Part shown: piece by piece, positions 53,254 to 63,725 of the stretch
Layout of the letters: every line of letters starts with the position of its first letter
How positions within the stretch are numbered: the first letter of the stretch is position 1
NCBI GenBank assembly: GCA_026770025.1
Contig: JAMXDE010000024.1
Location: 682,001-746,000, forward strand
Length of the DNA: 64,000 nucleotides
DNA from: Craspedostauros australis
Lineage: Eukaryota > Bacillariophyta > Bacillariophyceae > Mastogloiales > Achnanthaceae
Direction: 5' to 3'
Translations under genes and position numbers: made by a program
The notes under the pieces: model-generated
What the model saw: the letters and a program-made list of their open reading frames with translations, nothing else
Databases searched by the model: none
What the model was told of the DNA's origin: nothing

Positions 53254-54844
53254 GATGAGATGGATGGGCCGCTCCGTACTCGTATCATACTCATAGAGGT
53301 GTGGTAGACTCACTTCACTGTAATTTAATACACCTACGAATGGATTGTAATGTTCTATGATATGTAGGATTGGAACAGTACCGCATGCACTATATCTGCT
53401 TGTGCAATAGAGCACTGTGATGAAGTCACCAGATGTGTCAAGAGATTGAAGGGCTGGATACTGCTCCCAGGCTGCCTCTGCCTCGTCTACGACGAATATG
53501 GTCCGCTCTCTGCGGTACATACGCACACAGAGATGTTGCCGATGTCATTCACGAGCAGATTGGACGTCCGTGGTTCCATCTACGCTCCGCCATGAGCATC
53601 ATTGTTGGTTCATTGCGCAGACAATGGACGCAAGGCAGCAGCATCTTCACAAGCCTTGCGGTCGTCACAGAGCAGTCGTCACCGTGCCGCCGGATTCGCA
53701 CACAGAGCACTCTCCACTCCAAGTCACACACTGCCAAGCCGATTCAAAGCTACAGTGCCGATGCCAGCCGATCCAAGTTTGTGGAAGAGACGATCTACGA
53801 AGAGCACATGGCGAACAAGGCAGAGGGAAATGATGGGAAGCCGCGAGGAGCATGGTTGCTGCACGGTTCCATCGACCGTCTCGTATCGCGCTATTGTCCT
53901 CATCTCGCCAGGAGTTGCACTCTCGTCATTGCGCCAACACTGCAGTCGAGACCCTCGCCAAGTCTCAGGAGGAGCCATCACTCGCGGTTACAGCAACAGA
54001 TGCCGGGGTCACCATCCATTCCAATCTTCGAAGCGAGCAGTGACAGCGTGGCGGAAAGACAAGAACCGACGAGCCAGCGCAGCCCAAGCATCCAGAGAGC
54101 TTGACGAGCAACAGAAGAAACCAACGAACCAACCAACCAACGAGCAACCCCATGCAGAGTGCGAGTGCTGTATTGCGGATCATGGTTGACACAGAGATCC
54201 ATTTTGGCACAAGAAGCACACGGCCAGCAATCCATGGCCCATGGATACCGTATACTCACATGTCCTCCTTCGTGGTGCTCCCAACTTCGTTGATGAGGCG
54301 GATGTTCCTGTCGATCACCTCGGTTGGGCATCGATGCTCTGGAAGTCACGAGCCAAGACGGCGGTGCTTCTGCCTGTGGATAGAACGCGCATGGTATTGT
54401 ATGTTGGTGGTCCGTGCGGCAGGAACAGTGGAGGCGGCACGGTATCGCTCCGCCTGATGCTTGCCGAACATGCCAACTCATCCCAATACGCAATGGGGTG
54501 TTGGTTGGATGTTGAGGACTCTTGTTGCCTGTGCGGATGGTGATTGTTGCAATGCGGTGGGATGGCAACCAGCCAAATCCAAATGAGATGGGTTGAAACC
54601 AACCAAGGCAGTCACATCGGTGACTAGATCGTTGTTCGAGGCATTGGCTCACACCTCAAGTTGGTGCTTGCGATGGCAGGCGGACGGGGGTCAGCGGCCT
54701 TGCAGATGCCACGATGACGCAGGCAAGCGTGGGCCATGGTGCACATGGTGGTTGTGGCGGTGGTGGTGACGATGACAGCTCTCTGTGTTTCTGAAGACTT
54801 TGACGTTGTTTGCTTCGGATTAGTGTTGCGTTGATTGTGGCCAA
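53254..54844. other. Region with fragmentary open frames, no gene called
   Basis: Candidates are a 223-codon plus frame (53433-54104), an overlapping 195-codon plus frame (53602-54189) ending in a Gln/Asn/Pro tail, and a 100-codon plus frame at 54241-54543 (MDTVYSHVLLRGAPNFVDEA) that looks the most protein-like. None has a recognised motif, and they conflict with antisense frames. Decayed genes are likely. Confidence 0.35.
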
Positions 54845-55258
54845 ACGAGAACTCTGTTGTGGTGCTTCTTTCTTGTTGTTGGTCGCACGCATTTTCGTGA
54901 TGGATGGAAACAGAAAGATCCAATCCGCGCGAACCAGACGCGTTTGATCAAGAGAAGGAGACAAACACAGGCAAACAGAAGGAAGAGACCATGCGAACAA
55001 GGCAACCGCACACACCACTCAACCCCCTACTCGAACACGCCAACAACAGACATCGAATTGCCACTCATATTCATCACACAGCGTATGGTACTCATACTCA
55101 TACTCATACAAGCTGTTGCATACACAAACATCGATATCTCTTCCATAGGCAGCTCCGACCACAGACATCCTCGACAGCCAATCCAACGTAAATCGTCCAA
55201 CGTCCAACGTCCAACGTCCAGCAACCATCGACCATCGACCATCCACCACACTCCCAAA

Positions 55259-56392
55259 ATGCCGAGTGTTACCAACCAACAACTCCTTGATGCTGCCAAG
55301 GCAGGTGACTTGTCAGTGTTGAAGGAGTGGAAGAAGCAGAACGAGACACATAATGAAGGAGATGGTGTCAACTTCAAAACCAACGAGGGTTGGACTCCCC
55401 TTCATTGGGCATGCTACAACGGCCAGCTGGAGTGTGTCAAGTACCTCATCGAATCATGTGAGGCGGATATCAACTGCAAAGACAACTATGGTCACACTCT
55501 CTTTCATCTGGCATGCTGGAACGGCCACCTGGAGTGTGTCAAGTACCTCATTGAATCATGTGAGGCGAACATCAACTGCAAAGCCAACAATGGTTCCACT
55601 CCCCTTCATCAGGCATGCTACAACAGCCAGCTGGAGTGTGTCAAGTACCTCATTGAATCATGTGAGGCGAACATCAACTGCCAAAGCAATGATGGTTCCA
55701 CTCCCCTTCATTGGGCATGCCACAACGGCCACCTGGAGTGTGTGAAGTACCTCATTGAATCATGTGAGGCGAACATCAACTGCCAAAGCAACGATGGTAT
55801 CACTCCCCTTCATTGGGCATGCCACGAAGGCCAGCTGGAGTGTGTGAAGTACCTCATTGAATCATGTGAGGCGAACATCAACTGCCAAAGCAATGATGGT
55901 TCCACTCCCCTTCATGTGGCATGCCGCAAAGGCGGGCTGGAGTGTGTGAAGTACCTCATTGAATCATGTGAGGCGAACATCAACTGCCAAAGCAATGATG
56001 GTTCCACTCCCCTTCATTTGGCATGCCACAACGGCCACCTGGAGTGCATGGAGTACCTCATCGAATCATGTGAGGCAGACATCAACCGCCAAAACAACGA
56101 TGGTTCCACTCCCCTTCATTGGGCATGCCACAACGGCCAGCTGGAGTGTATCGAGTCCCTCATTAGAGGACTTTCGCCTTCAGTTCACCCACAACTGGAA
56201 CAACGCTTGCAACAAAACGAGCAAGAGAATGAACAACCACAAGAACAGTTGGGACAGCAGTTGAAGCCGAAGGAACAAGAGAATGAACAACAACAACAAC
56301 AACAACAACAGTCGAGACACCAGTTGAAGCGAAAGAAGCAAGAGAATGAACACAAACACAGTAACCACAAGAGGACCAACGTCAGCATTTGA
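55259..56392 (+). CDS. Ankyrin-repeat protein B
   Basis: The protein is 377 residues from the ATG at 55259 (MPSVTNQQLLDAAKAGD) and paralogous to protein A over its whole length. It has eight 34-residue ankyrin units, the same Gln-rich tail with a slightly different spacing (KEQENEQQQQ), and the same basic end HKHSNHKRTNVSI. The units within B resemble one another (QSNDGST in five of them) more than they resemble the units at the same place in A, which carry QNNNGST-like loops. This suggests homogenisation inside each array by unequal exchange or gene conversion. The ORF is intact. The downstream BTB-like sequence is disrupted by the LTR insertion, so if the two parts were once one gene, B has lost its 3' end. 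Confidence 0.85.
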   Translation: MPSVTNQQLLDAAKAGDLSVLKEWKKQNETHNEGDGVNFKTNEGWTPLHWACYNGQLECVKYLIESCEADINCKDNYGHTLFHLACWNGHLECVKYLIESCEANINCKANNGSTPLHQACYNSQLECVKYLIESCEANINCQSNDGSTPLHWACHNGHLECVKYLIESCEANINCQSNDGITPLHWACHEGQLECVKYLIESCEANINCQSNDGSTPLHVACRKGGLECVKYLIESCEANINCQSNDGSTPLHLACHNGHLECMEYLIESCEADINRQNNDGSTPLHWACHNGQLECIESLIRGLSPSVHPQLEQRLQQNEQENEQPQEQLGQQLKPKEQENEQQQQQQQQSRHQLKRKKQENEHKHSNHKRTNVSI

Positions 56393-56394
56393 GA

Positions 56395-57164
56395 AGACCG
56401 TCTCAGATCTTTCTAAACTGGGAACAGGACAGACAACATCTTCTTGTGTGGACAAGGCGACGAACAGCAACTAACCAAGGCAAACTCCGAAGTCCGCATG
56501 ATCACCGTCGCACCCATTGAGACACTGATCGACAAAGGAATCCGACATCAGCATGCGAATGATGACACCGAAGACTACGTGGCCCCATCCAAACAACCAT
56601 CCCTCTTCCCAACCTCCAACCAAGGCACGTCCGATACGTCCTCCTATGCATCTACACAGGCGAGATATCCTTGAATGACAGCGCTCGTGACAACGCCGCC
56701 GCTCACATCGTCGCTCACGCCAACGCTCACCACGATACAGATGCCTCTCACCAGCCAACTCCCATCCTCACTGGACAGGACGATCCGCAACAGCTGATCC
56801 TTGTGGCCAACGAGTTTGGCTTCTGGCGACTCAAGCTTGTTCTTGAAGTGGAGTTGGCCTGCAAGCATCTCACAGAGGACACCATGATAGATGTGTTGAT
56901 ATTCGCTCATCAACACAACTGTGTGGTGTTGAAGGATATGGCAACGAGAATGGCAGCTGAAAGTGAGAAGGATACGTTCACTCATCTAGATTTAAGCAAA
57001 CTAATTCTACAACCTCAACTGATGGGAGGCATTCATATTCTCCGCAATGGGGGAGCCAAGAGTGATGGTATTGATGATGAGTGCACTCGTATGTCCATGA
57101 TGGACCTGTACAAGGTTGTGGGTGAAGACGAGGGGGTCGCGCAAGTGGATTCATACATGGATTG
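56395..57164 (+). pseudogene. BTB/POZ-like region downstream of ankyrin B, cut by an LTR element
   Basis: Same two-frame arrangement as in copy A: KANSEVRMITVAPIETLIDKG in one frame, then LNDSARDNAAAHIVAHANAHH in another. The match to copy A ends at 57164, where the retroelement LTR starts, so about 30 C-terminal codons present in copy A are absent here. Confidence 0.55.
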
Positions 57165-57692
57165 TAATAGAGCTAAACTAGTAACCACCTTAGCGAGAGA
57201 GACTACGAATCATCCGACTCGTCAGCATTCCAGTAGATCGAACGGACACGTCGCCGAACCCCACGTTTGGAGACAGATCCAGAACCTTGAAGCGGATCTT
57301 CGGAATTCATGTCAGGGAACCAATGGGGTTCCAATAACCAAGTTTCTGACACCCACCATCACCAAATCGCCGATGCACGGAACCAAAGCCACAACAACGA
57401 GCATCATCGCCCATTGTCTCTCACAGAACCCAGACAACGGATCTCGACCCACGGTACTTGGGCTACACAACCCACACGCATTGTCATACAGGACATCACA
57501 GGAGATTCCCCTCGAAGAGAAGAACCATAGCACTAATCTCATAATCCGCACGTTTCTTCACCATCTACCAGTATTCTAAATTGACTACTTGTGGAACAGA
57601 AGACTCTCGTCCGGATCGCTTGCCAGTCAAGCCTCTGCCTACAGCTAAAGAACAGCCAACAAGACAACAGCCATTACGTTTGGGCTCTATTA
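57165..57692 (+). repeat. 5' LTR of element 1 (528 bp)
   Basis: The left edge is set by the loss of homology to ankyrin copy A. The LTR begins TAATAGAGC and ends GCTCTATTA, a perfect 9-bp terminal inversion. Confidence 0.75.
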
Positions 57693-57708
57693 GATTAACA
57701 GTCGCAAA
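57693..57708 (+). promoter_or_regulatory. Putative primer-binding site, element 1
   Basis: GATTAACAGTCGCAA directly follows the LTR and is shared with element 2. Its complement, TTGCGACTGTTAATC, looks like a tRNA-Asn anticodon arm (loop CTGTTAA) and not a tRNA 3' end. Confidence 0.5.
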
Positions 57709-57737
57709 AGATTGTCAAGCTCTTAGACCTCTGCAAG

Positions 57738-60700
57738 ATGACCGTCACCCAACGCCTCCAAGACTCCAACCGGCCACCTCCCAAGAGGAGCCCAGGAGAC
57801 AGGACCGAAGCCTTCGAGACCCTTCCTGCGGACCCGAAGGACCCAAGCCTCTCTGCCATCCTTGATGGCACGCCAGGCTACCCAACGGCCGGGCCATCTT
57901 CGCTCTCCTTCACAGAGATCGGAGTCGACTTCATCGAGGTCACCTTCCGACACCCCATCATCGTGGATGCATGGAACCGAAAGGAAAGAACCAACGAAAC
58001 CGAAGTCGTGCGCCACGTCCACAAGACTACCTGGGACGCGTTCACGGAACTCAAACAGGAGTTCCGGATCAGCATCGAAACCGCCATGATCTTTGATCTC
58101 TTTCCAGCCAAGACTCTCGCAGAAGAGAAGACCATCTCCCAACTGCTGATCACCATCCATGAAGAAGCCACCGACATGAACCCGGCATTAATCATGTTCA
58201 ACCTCAAGCACCCGGACGACGTCGCAAGGAACTACAAGACAGGACTCCTCATCTACCACATCGGAGAATGGATCAGATCCATCGAAGTTGAAGAGGAATC
58301 CACTCTCGAATCCACCCTTGACGCGATGTTCACCGACACGGACACCACTGCCAAAGCCATGGCAGACTTCTGCCGTTCCGAACGATGCGGCAAACGCCAT
58401 CACAACCAAGCCTGGTTGAATGCCATCGGGGAACACAAGAAAGCACTCTCGAACGCATCCGCAACCAGCATCTCATCTGGGTCAGAAGCATCTACCCATA
58501 TAACCGGACGCGACAACGACAGCCACCCAGGAGGAACCCCATCTGGGCTCTCCCTCATGCTTGGTGGGAATACACCGCACCGTACCCCACCCAACTTCCA
58601 GAACGAAACCCAACTCTCCAGCATCGCCAAGCAAGGATCACAAAACACGTCACCAGTGATCATCGACACCCGTGGCACCACCCCGCCCAACGAAGATACC
58701 GAACCAGGCACCGAATACGACCAACACCCTGGTAACGACGATACCGTAGACGTACCCGACAACCGCGGCCCCACGGGACGGAACCGACTCTTCCCCAACG
58801 TAGACCCCGCGACGATCGGCGATTACAACCGCAACCCAACCGGCGCCAAGGTAGTAACCTTCGCCCCCGAAACGACCGCCGGAGGCCCAGGAGGTACCAA
58901 CCCACCCCGGATGAACTACCCAGAGAACGACGGGAACCGCCCACCCTACGATCGGAACCCGCGCCCCTACCACGATACCGCGGATACACCAGCCTCACAT
59001 GGCGTGAGTGACTATCGAGGCAACAACGGGCACGAACCCGTGAACCGAAACCCTGCCAGCAACCCACCCGCAAACCATGGGACAAGCCGTCCGCATCGTG
59101 ACAACCATGGACCTCCAATTAACCATGGACACCACGGCGGCAACCCGTATGGGCATCCCCCTAACATGGGAAACCAATTCCCTCATGGCCCACCGCTCCC
59201 GATGTACCACGGAACCCATCCAGGAGGATTCCCGCCCATTGGAATCCCTATCCCCATGGGCCATTTTCCCCATGGAGCCGGAGTTTTTCCAATGCCGCAA
59301 GGAGCCTTCACCCCTGTCGGACCTCCTCACCCCGGGTATCCACCACGACCACCCGCGTATGGGTACCGCCCAACCGAACCCAACGGAGGTTTCGGAAGAC
59401 ATGACCCTCGCAACATGGGCCCGAACACCCCACACGGGCAACACGAATCCGGGTATGCACCCCATCGAGGATCCACCCGCAGCGAACCACCGGTCGCCCA
59501 GGCCAAGCTAACGAAGCGACGCCCCATCCCTGACTCTGTCAAATTCACGAGTGATGCGGCATCCTTCCAAGTGGTGAAACACCAAATCCATGCCCACCTC
59601 CTGGGAAACGACATGGCATACCTGATCAACGACCAGTTCCGGCACCGATACCATTCCCAAGGAATCCACGCGATCAAGGACCACATCGACCCGGTGACAG
59701 GTGTGCCAACAACCACCTCGCCAGAACAGGTCGCGAGCGACGTCAGGACCCTATTCGCGGGACTATATTCCGTCTTCGCCGGCGGCCCAGCACATGGACT
59801 CGCCACCAGAGGACTCCTCACCGAGGACGGTATCCTATTCTGGAATGAACTCCTCAATACCTACGATAACGACTGGATCCGAGGAATGGAGGTCGACTCT
59901 CTGATGAAGAGGGTACACGACTTCAACCCCAGCAGACAGGACCTGGGATCCTACGTGAAGGAAATCCAGGATATATTCGCGAACGTGAATTTCCTGGCGA
60001 CCAATCCGGATCAACAAGTCTCCGACGCGCAACAACGCCGCACGCTCCTTAACCACCTCATCGGTTGCGACAACATCAACGTTCGCACCATGGTCTGGAG
60101 CATCGAGCGAAGCCCGGACATGCAGTCGATGGGAGCCACCTGCATGTACCTCATCTCCGAGTCCGCCAGGGACAATGCGGTAGCCAACAACCAGCGGGGA
60201 TCAAGGTCCGGCAAACGCAGGATCTTCAAGGCAACCGCCGAAACCAACCAAGATCAAGGTGAATCCAACACCGAGATGGTCATCAATGCCATCTCAAAGA
60301 AACTACAGGAAGATCCCACCTTCATCTCACAAGAAGTATTCGACGGATTGCCCGAAAAGGTCCGCCGAGTGATCATGAAGCTCCGCAGCTCCCTCCGCTG
60401 GGCCCGCCGCAATAACGACCGGAACGGATCCGGATTCACCCGCGTCGAGGGCAAGAAGGAGCAGGAAGAATCCCAACCACCTGCCAGCGTGAAGCCCCCA
60501 GAGAAAGGGGAGGAAACCAAGCCACACAAGCAGTATGGTGGTGTCACCCACGCGAACCTGGCCAGGTACACCGCAGGATCCACCGAGGGATCTGATTCCC
60601 AGGACGGGAATGGATCGGACCTATCCTCGATTGATGCTTCGGAGCTTGCCAAGTTCCTAGTCGATTATGGTGGACACGAGGAGAACGGCAACGACCGACT

Positions 60701-62798
60701 CGTGAAGATGATCACGATGAGTGACTCATCCGACGCCCCAAGCCCTATCGATCCACCAGAATCTAAACAACGCCAATCAGTACCCGAACAGCTGATCAAC
60801 CTGGCGACCTTCTCTCCGCAAACATACGCGGTATGTGACGGAGGCGCACAATGCTGCGTTATCGGGAACAAGGACCGGGTCTGGAAGATTGACTACATCT
60901 ACCCGCATCAGACGTACAACATCGTCGGTGCCGTGGCCAGCACGATGAGGAAGAACAACCTCGCGGTAGTAGACGCAAGTATCAAGGCCAGGACCAGAGA
61001 AGGCAACGAAGTGATCCTCCGGATCTACGAAGCCGCTCTGAACGTCGACAGTCGGGTAACGCTGCTCTCCGACCACCAAATCCGAGCCAGTGGAGCCGTC
61101 CTCGATACGGTTTCGTCGGAACACCGGGCATCGTTTTCGACACCAGGCACAGGCCGACAATGCCTAATGCCTAATGAAGACACGACGATCAACTTGGAGA
61201 TGCGAGACGCGCTGATGACGTTCGACGTCTTTCCCATCATGGAGGACGATGAGGATCTGCCCACCTATGACATCACCCCAAAGCAAGGATGGAACCCTTC
61301 AGATCACCAAGGAGGACACGTATGCAACGTGCCCATGGGTTGCTACCTTACCAAGGACCCAATCGGAGGAGACAAGGTTGTCGACTGGGATGACCAACCT
61401 GATGCACCGCGTGACGCTGGAGCAATGGATCCAAGCGCCCACAATGCATCGAAGGATCCCATGGAACCCAGGACACGTCAGGCCAAGGACAGTATCTCGG
61501 ATAATCCCATGGAAGGACGAGAACCCATGGACCCCAACGCCCATCATCCAGATGAGCACGCCACAGGAGATCCCAACCGTGTACACGAGGAGTACCCCAA
61601 GGTGGACGCATTCCTTGACACTCTAAGTCTCGAGGAACTCATCGGAATGTCACATGCAATCGACACGGTAACATTCGCGAAATCGGCTACCGACACTGCC
61701 ATTTCGATCCAAGGCACCCTTTTCGACATGGTGGACAATCTCTCAGCGGGAGACATCGACCACCTATACAGGGAGCTGGGCATCGATCGCGAGGCCAACG
61801 CAGTAGGAACGGACCAAATAGGATACATCGAGCCAACCAACGTTCTATCGACAAAGGTATCAGATCCGGATGGCGAGGATGACGGCGTCATCTCATCCTT
61901 ACACTCGGTAGGATCCGAACCGGCGTTCCAGAGAAATCGGGAGACTTTTCGTATCCCCAACGAGATCGGCGTGACCAAGGCAACACGTGTCGACACCCTC
62001 CAGGGAGACCCGCGAAGCGCACCTGAATACCACAGGCACACCAAGGGCGAGAACCCCGCTGGGATTGATGACCCGGGAAAGGACAATCCCATGGACACCA
62101 TGGACCGACACCCTGTGGAAGCTATGACCGAGTACAGCCACCAAGGGTTCCCGTTCCAAGCTAAATGGAAGTCCATCGATCTTCACAAGATCCGACCGTA
62201 CCTCGGGTACCTACCCACGCACGTGATCAAGCAGACCCTCGCCAGAACCACACAACTCATGCGGGCAGTGATCACCTACCCTATGCGAAGGCACAAGAAG
62301 TCCAGATTCGAATGGATGCGACGACAACGAATCCGGGAGATCGTGGCAACGGACACCATATTCTCCAACGTCAAGTCTTTTGGGGACGGATACTCCATGG
62401 CGCAAATCTTCTACGGAACATCCTCCCACATGATCAACGCATACGGCCTGAAGAAGAAAGAAGGGGTTTTCGTCGCCTTCCAGGATTTCATCAGGACAGA
62501 AGGGGCACCATGGGCCTTCCACAGCGACAACGCAAAGGAGCAGACCGGAGAGAAGGTCCTCAAGCTTCTTAGGGACCTCCACATCAAATCAAGGCTGACA
62601 GAACCGCATAACCAACAACAGAACCCGGCCGAGCACAACGCCATCTTGTACATGAAGCGATGTGTCACGACACTCATTGACCGGACAGGGGCACCACCAA
62701 AAGCATGGTTCCACGCTTTTCGATACATGTGCTACGTGCACAACCACACATCAGACCCGTCCCTACGATACGCGATCCCATATATTAGCGCACGCTAA
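57738..62798 (+). CDS. Element 1 gag-pol frame (capsid, protease, integrase part)
   Basis: This copia gag-pol belongs to the LTR element; the last few codons are read into element 2. Recognisable parts are a gag-like helical N-terminal region, a very long Pro/Gly/His/Asn-rich segment in roughly residues 250-610, a second helical gag-like region, a protease-like DGGAQCCVIG segment, and an integrase catalytic core (HSDNAKEQTGEKVLKLL and QNPAEHNAILYMKRC). Fossil; not further dissected. Confidence 0.8.
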   Translation: MTVTQRLQDSNRPPPKRSPGDRTEAFETLPADPKDPSLSAILDGTPGYPTAGPSSLSFTEIGVDFIEVTFRHPIIVDAWNRKERTNETEVVRHVHKTTWDAFTELKQEFRISIETAMIFDLFPAKTLAEEKTISQLLITIHEEATDMNPALIMFNLKHPDDVARNYKTGLLIYHIGEWIRSIEVEEESTLESTLDAMFTDTDTTAKAMADFCRSERCGKRHHNQAWLNAIGEHKKALSNASATSISSGSEASTHITGRDNDSHPGGTPSGLSLMLGGNTPHRTPPNFQNETQLSSIAKQGSQNTSPVIIDTRGTTPPNEDTEPGTEYDQHPGNDDTVDVPDNRGPTGRNRLFPNVDPATIGDYNRNPTGAKVVTFAPETTAGGPGGTNPPRMNYPENDGNRPPYDRNPRPYHDTADTPASHGVSDYRGNNGHEPVNRNPASNPPANHGTSRPHRDNHGPPINHGHHGGNPYGHPPNMGNQFPHGPPLPMYHGTHPGGFPPIGIPIPMGHFPHGAGVFPMPQGAFTPVGPPHPGYPPRPPAYGYRPTEPNGGFGRHDPRNMGPNTPHGQHESGYAPHRGSTRSEPPVAQAKLTKRRPIPDSVKFTSDAASFQVVKHQIHAHLLGNDMAYLINDQFRHRYHSQGIHAIKDHIDPVTGVPTTTSPEQVASDVRTLFAGLYSVFAGGPAHGLATRGLLTEDGILFWNELLNTYDNDWIRGMEVDSLMKRVHDFNPSRQDLGSYVKEIQDIFANVNFLATNPDQQVSDAQQRRTLLNHLIGCDNINVRTMVWSIERSPDMQSMGATCMYLISESARDNAVANNQRGSRSGKRRIFKATAETNQDQGESNTEMVINAISKKLQEDPTFISQEVFDGLPEKVRRVIMKLRSSLRWARRNNDRNGSGFTRVEGKKEQEESQPPASVKPPEKGEETKPHKQYGGVTHANLARYTAGSTEGSDSQDGNGSDLSSIDASELAKFLVDYGGHEENGNDRLVKMITMSDSSDAPSPIDPPESKQRQSVPEQLINLATFSPQTYAVCDGGAQCCVIGNKDRVWKIDYIYPHQTYNIVGAVASTMRKNNLAVVDASIKARTREGNEVILRIYEAALNVDSRVTLLSDHQIRASGAVLDTVSSEHRASFSTPGTGRQCLMPNEDTTINLEMRDALMTFDVFPIMEDDEDLPTYDITPKQGWNPSDHQGGHVCNVPMGCYLTKDPIGGDKVVDWDDQPDAPRDAGAMDPSAHNASKDPMEPRTRQAKDSISDNPMEGREPMDPNAHHPDEHATGDPNRVHEEYPKVDAFLDTLSLEELIGMSHAIDTVTFAKSATDTAISIQGTLFDMVDNLSAGDIDHLYRELGIDREANAVGTDQIGYIEPTNVLSTKVSDPDGEDDGVISSLHSVGSEPAFQRNRETFRIPNEIGVTKATRVDTLQGDPRSAPEYHRHTKGENPAGIDDPGKDNPMDTMDRHPVEAMTEYSHQGFPFQAKWKSIDLHKIRPYLGYLPTHVIKQTLARTTQLMRAVITYPMRRHKKSRFEWMRRQRIREIVATDTIFSNVKSFGDGYSMAQIFYGTSSHMINAYGLKKKEGVFVAFQDFIRTEGAPWAFHSDNAKEQTGEKVLKLLRDLHIKSRLTEPHNQQQNPAEHNAILYMKRCVTTLIDRTGAPPKAWFHAFRYMCYVHNHTSDPSLRYAIPYISAR

Positions 62799-63405
62799 AT
62801 CTCTAACAATAGCGACACCCGTCGACCAATCAGAAATCTTCACTTTTCTTACCTTTTCCGTTCCGAACGGAAATTTTGGTCGAAAATCCGTTGTGTCAGA
62901 TTTGTGTCGCATTTCGCGTCGCAAGAATCGTTTTCCCTCAATCACAGATCCAAAAATGTCGTGGAAATTGATTTCTTGCCAAGATGAGCCAATCTGCCCA
63001 ATCAGGACAGACTTGGATCTTGGGTGTGACACGTGCGAATCTTGCCCTGACCTTCTCAAGTGAATACGATCAATCGTGTGATCGTACTACTAGCAACATC
63101 GTGAGAAGACGTAATTCACAACACGGGCTATCGCGGTGTTTTGTTCATTGACTTTTGCACCTCATCTTCACGCAGTAACACGCACATTTGCCGTGTTGTC
63201 TCCGTGTTAATTTCACTTGCAATTTGCATGAGACCTGTCATGTCTCTCTCATGCTCACAGTTCTCAAGAATCCATCTTGTGAGCTCGCCCGCATTCATAC
63301 TACCATACGAATAATACTCAATAACAAACACTCATCCTCACCCCAACAACGATCTGATCACTCTACGTTTCGGTGCGGAATCCCATCCTTGATTTCGTTC
63401 TAACA
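62783..63405 (+). repeat. 5' LTR of element 2 (about 623 bp)
   Basis: It runs from TATTAGCGCACG to TTCTAACA, immediately before GATTAACAGTCGCAA. The left edge is inferred from the break in element 1 and could be off by a few bases. Confidence 0.6.
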
Positions 63406-63420
63406 GATTAACAGTCGCAA
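63406..63420 (+). promoter_or_regulatory. Putative primer-binding site, element 2
   Basis: GATTAACAGTCGCAA, identical to the motif after the LTR of element 1, although the two LTRs look unrelated in sequence. Confidence 0.5.
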
Positions 63421-63725
63421 GCTTTCACCTACTGAATTGATTGCGTGACAATCCATCCATCCTTCATCCCTCGTCCATCCACGAGCGATCCCTTCACCTT
63501 CCATCACGTGACGACGTGATTTCGGCTTCCCTTCGGCTTTCTCGCATTCGCAGAACGCCCTCCTTTCGGTTCCCCTGCTGAGTTCGGGCCTTCCCACTCA
63601 GCCATCCAAGACTTCCTGCAGCACCCTCCCGCACCAGAAGACGATTCAGTCAGTGCACTTCAGCCTCAGCTATCCTTCAGCCTCCAGCATCCTCATCCAC
63701 TTGCTCCATCCATCCATCGCCAATC

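Larger units (their letters stand above)
54845..57164 (+). repeat. Segmental duplication, copy B (ankyrin/BTB locus)
   Basis: Partner of 46880-49200. Homology stops exactly at 57164, after TCATACATGGATTG, where an LTR element begins. In the 3' half (last ~490 bases) I counted 20 differing codons between copies in the BTB frame: 8 silent, 12 replacement. A CGTCCAA tandem is present in the leader (55194-55222). Confidence 0.85.
57165..62782 (+). mobile_element. Ty1/copia element 1 (fossil), inserted in ankyrin/BTB copy B and itself interrupted
   Basis: The 5' LTR (57165-57692) is followed by a putative primer-binding site and a gag-pol frame. Order of parts: capsid-like region, a long Pro/His/Gly/Asn-rich linker, nucleocapsid-like basic region, protease-like region and the integrase core. 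It stops inside the integrase at about 62782, where a second element begins. RT, RNase H and the 3' LTR are not in the window. It is broken at least by that insertion. The preceding part looks well preserved, so it is not ancient. Confidence 0.8.
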
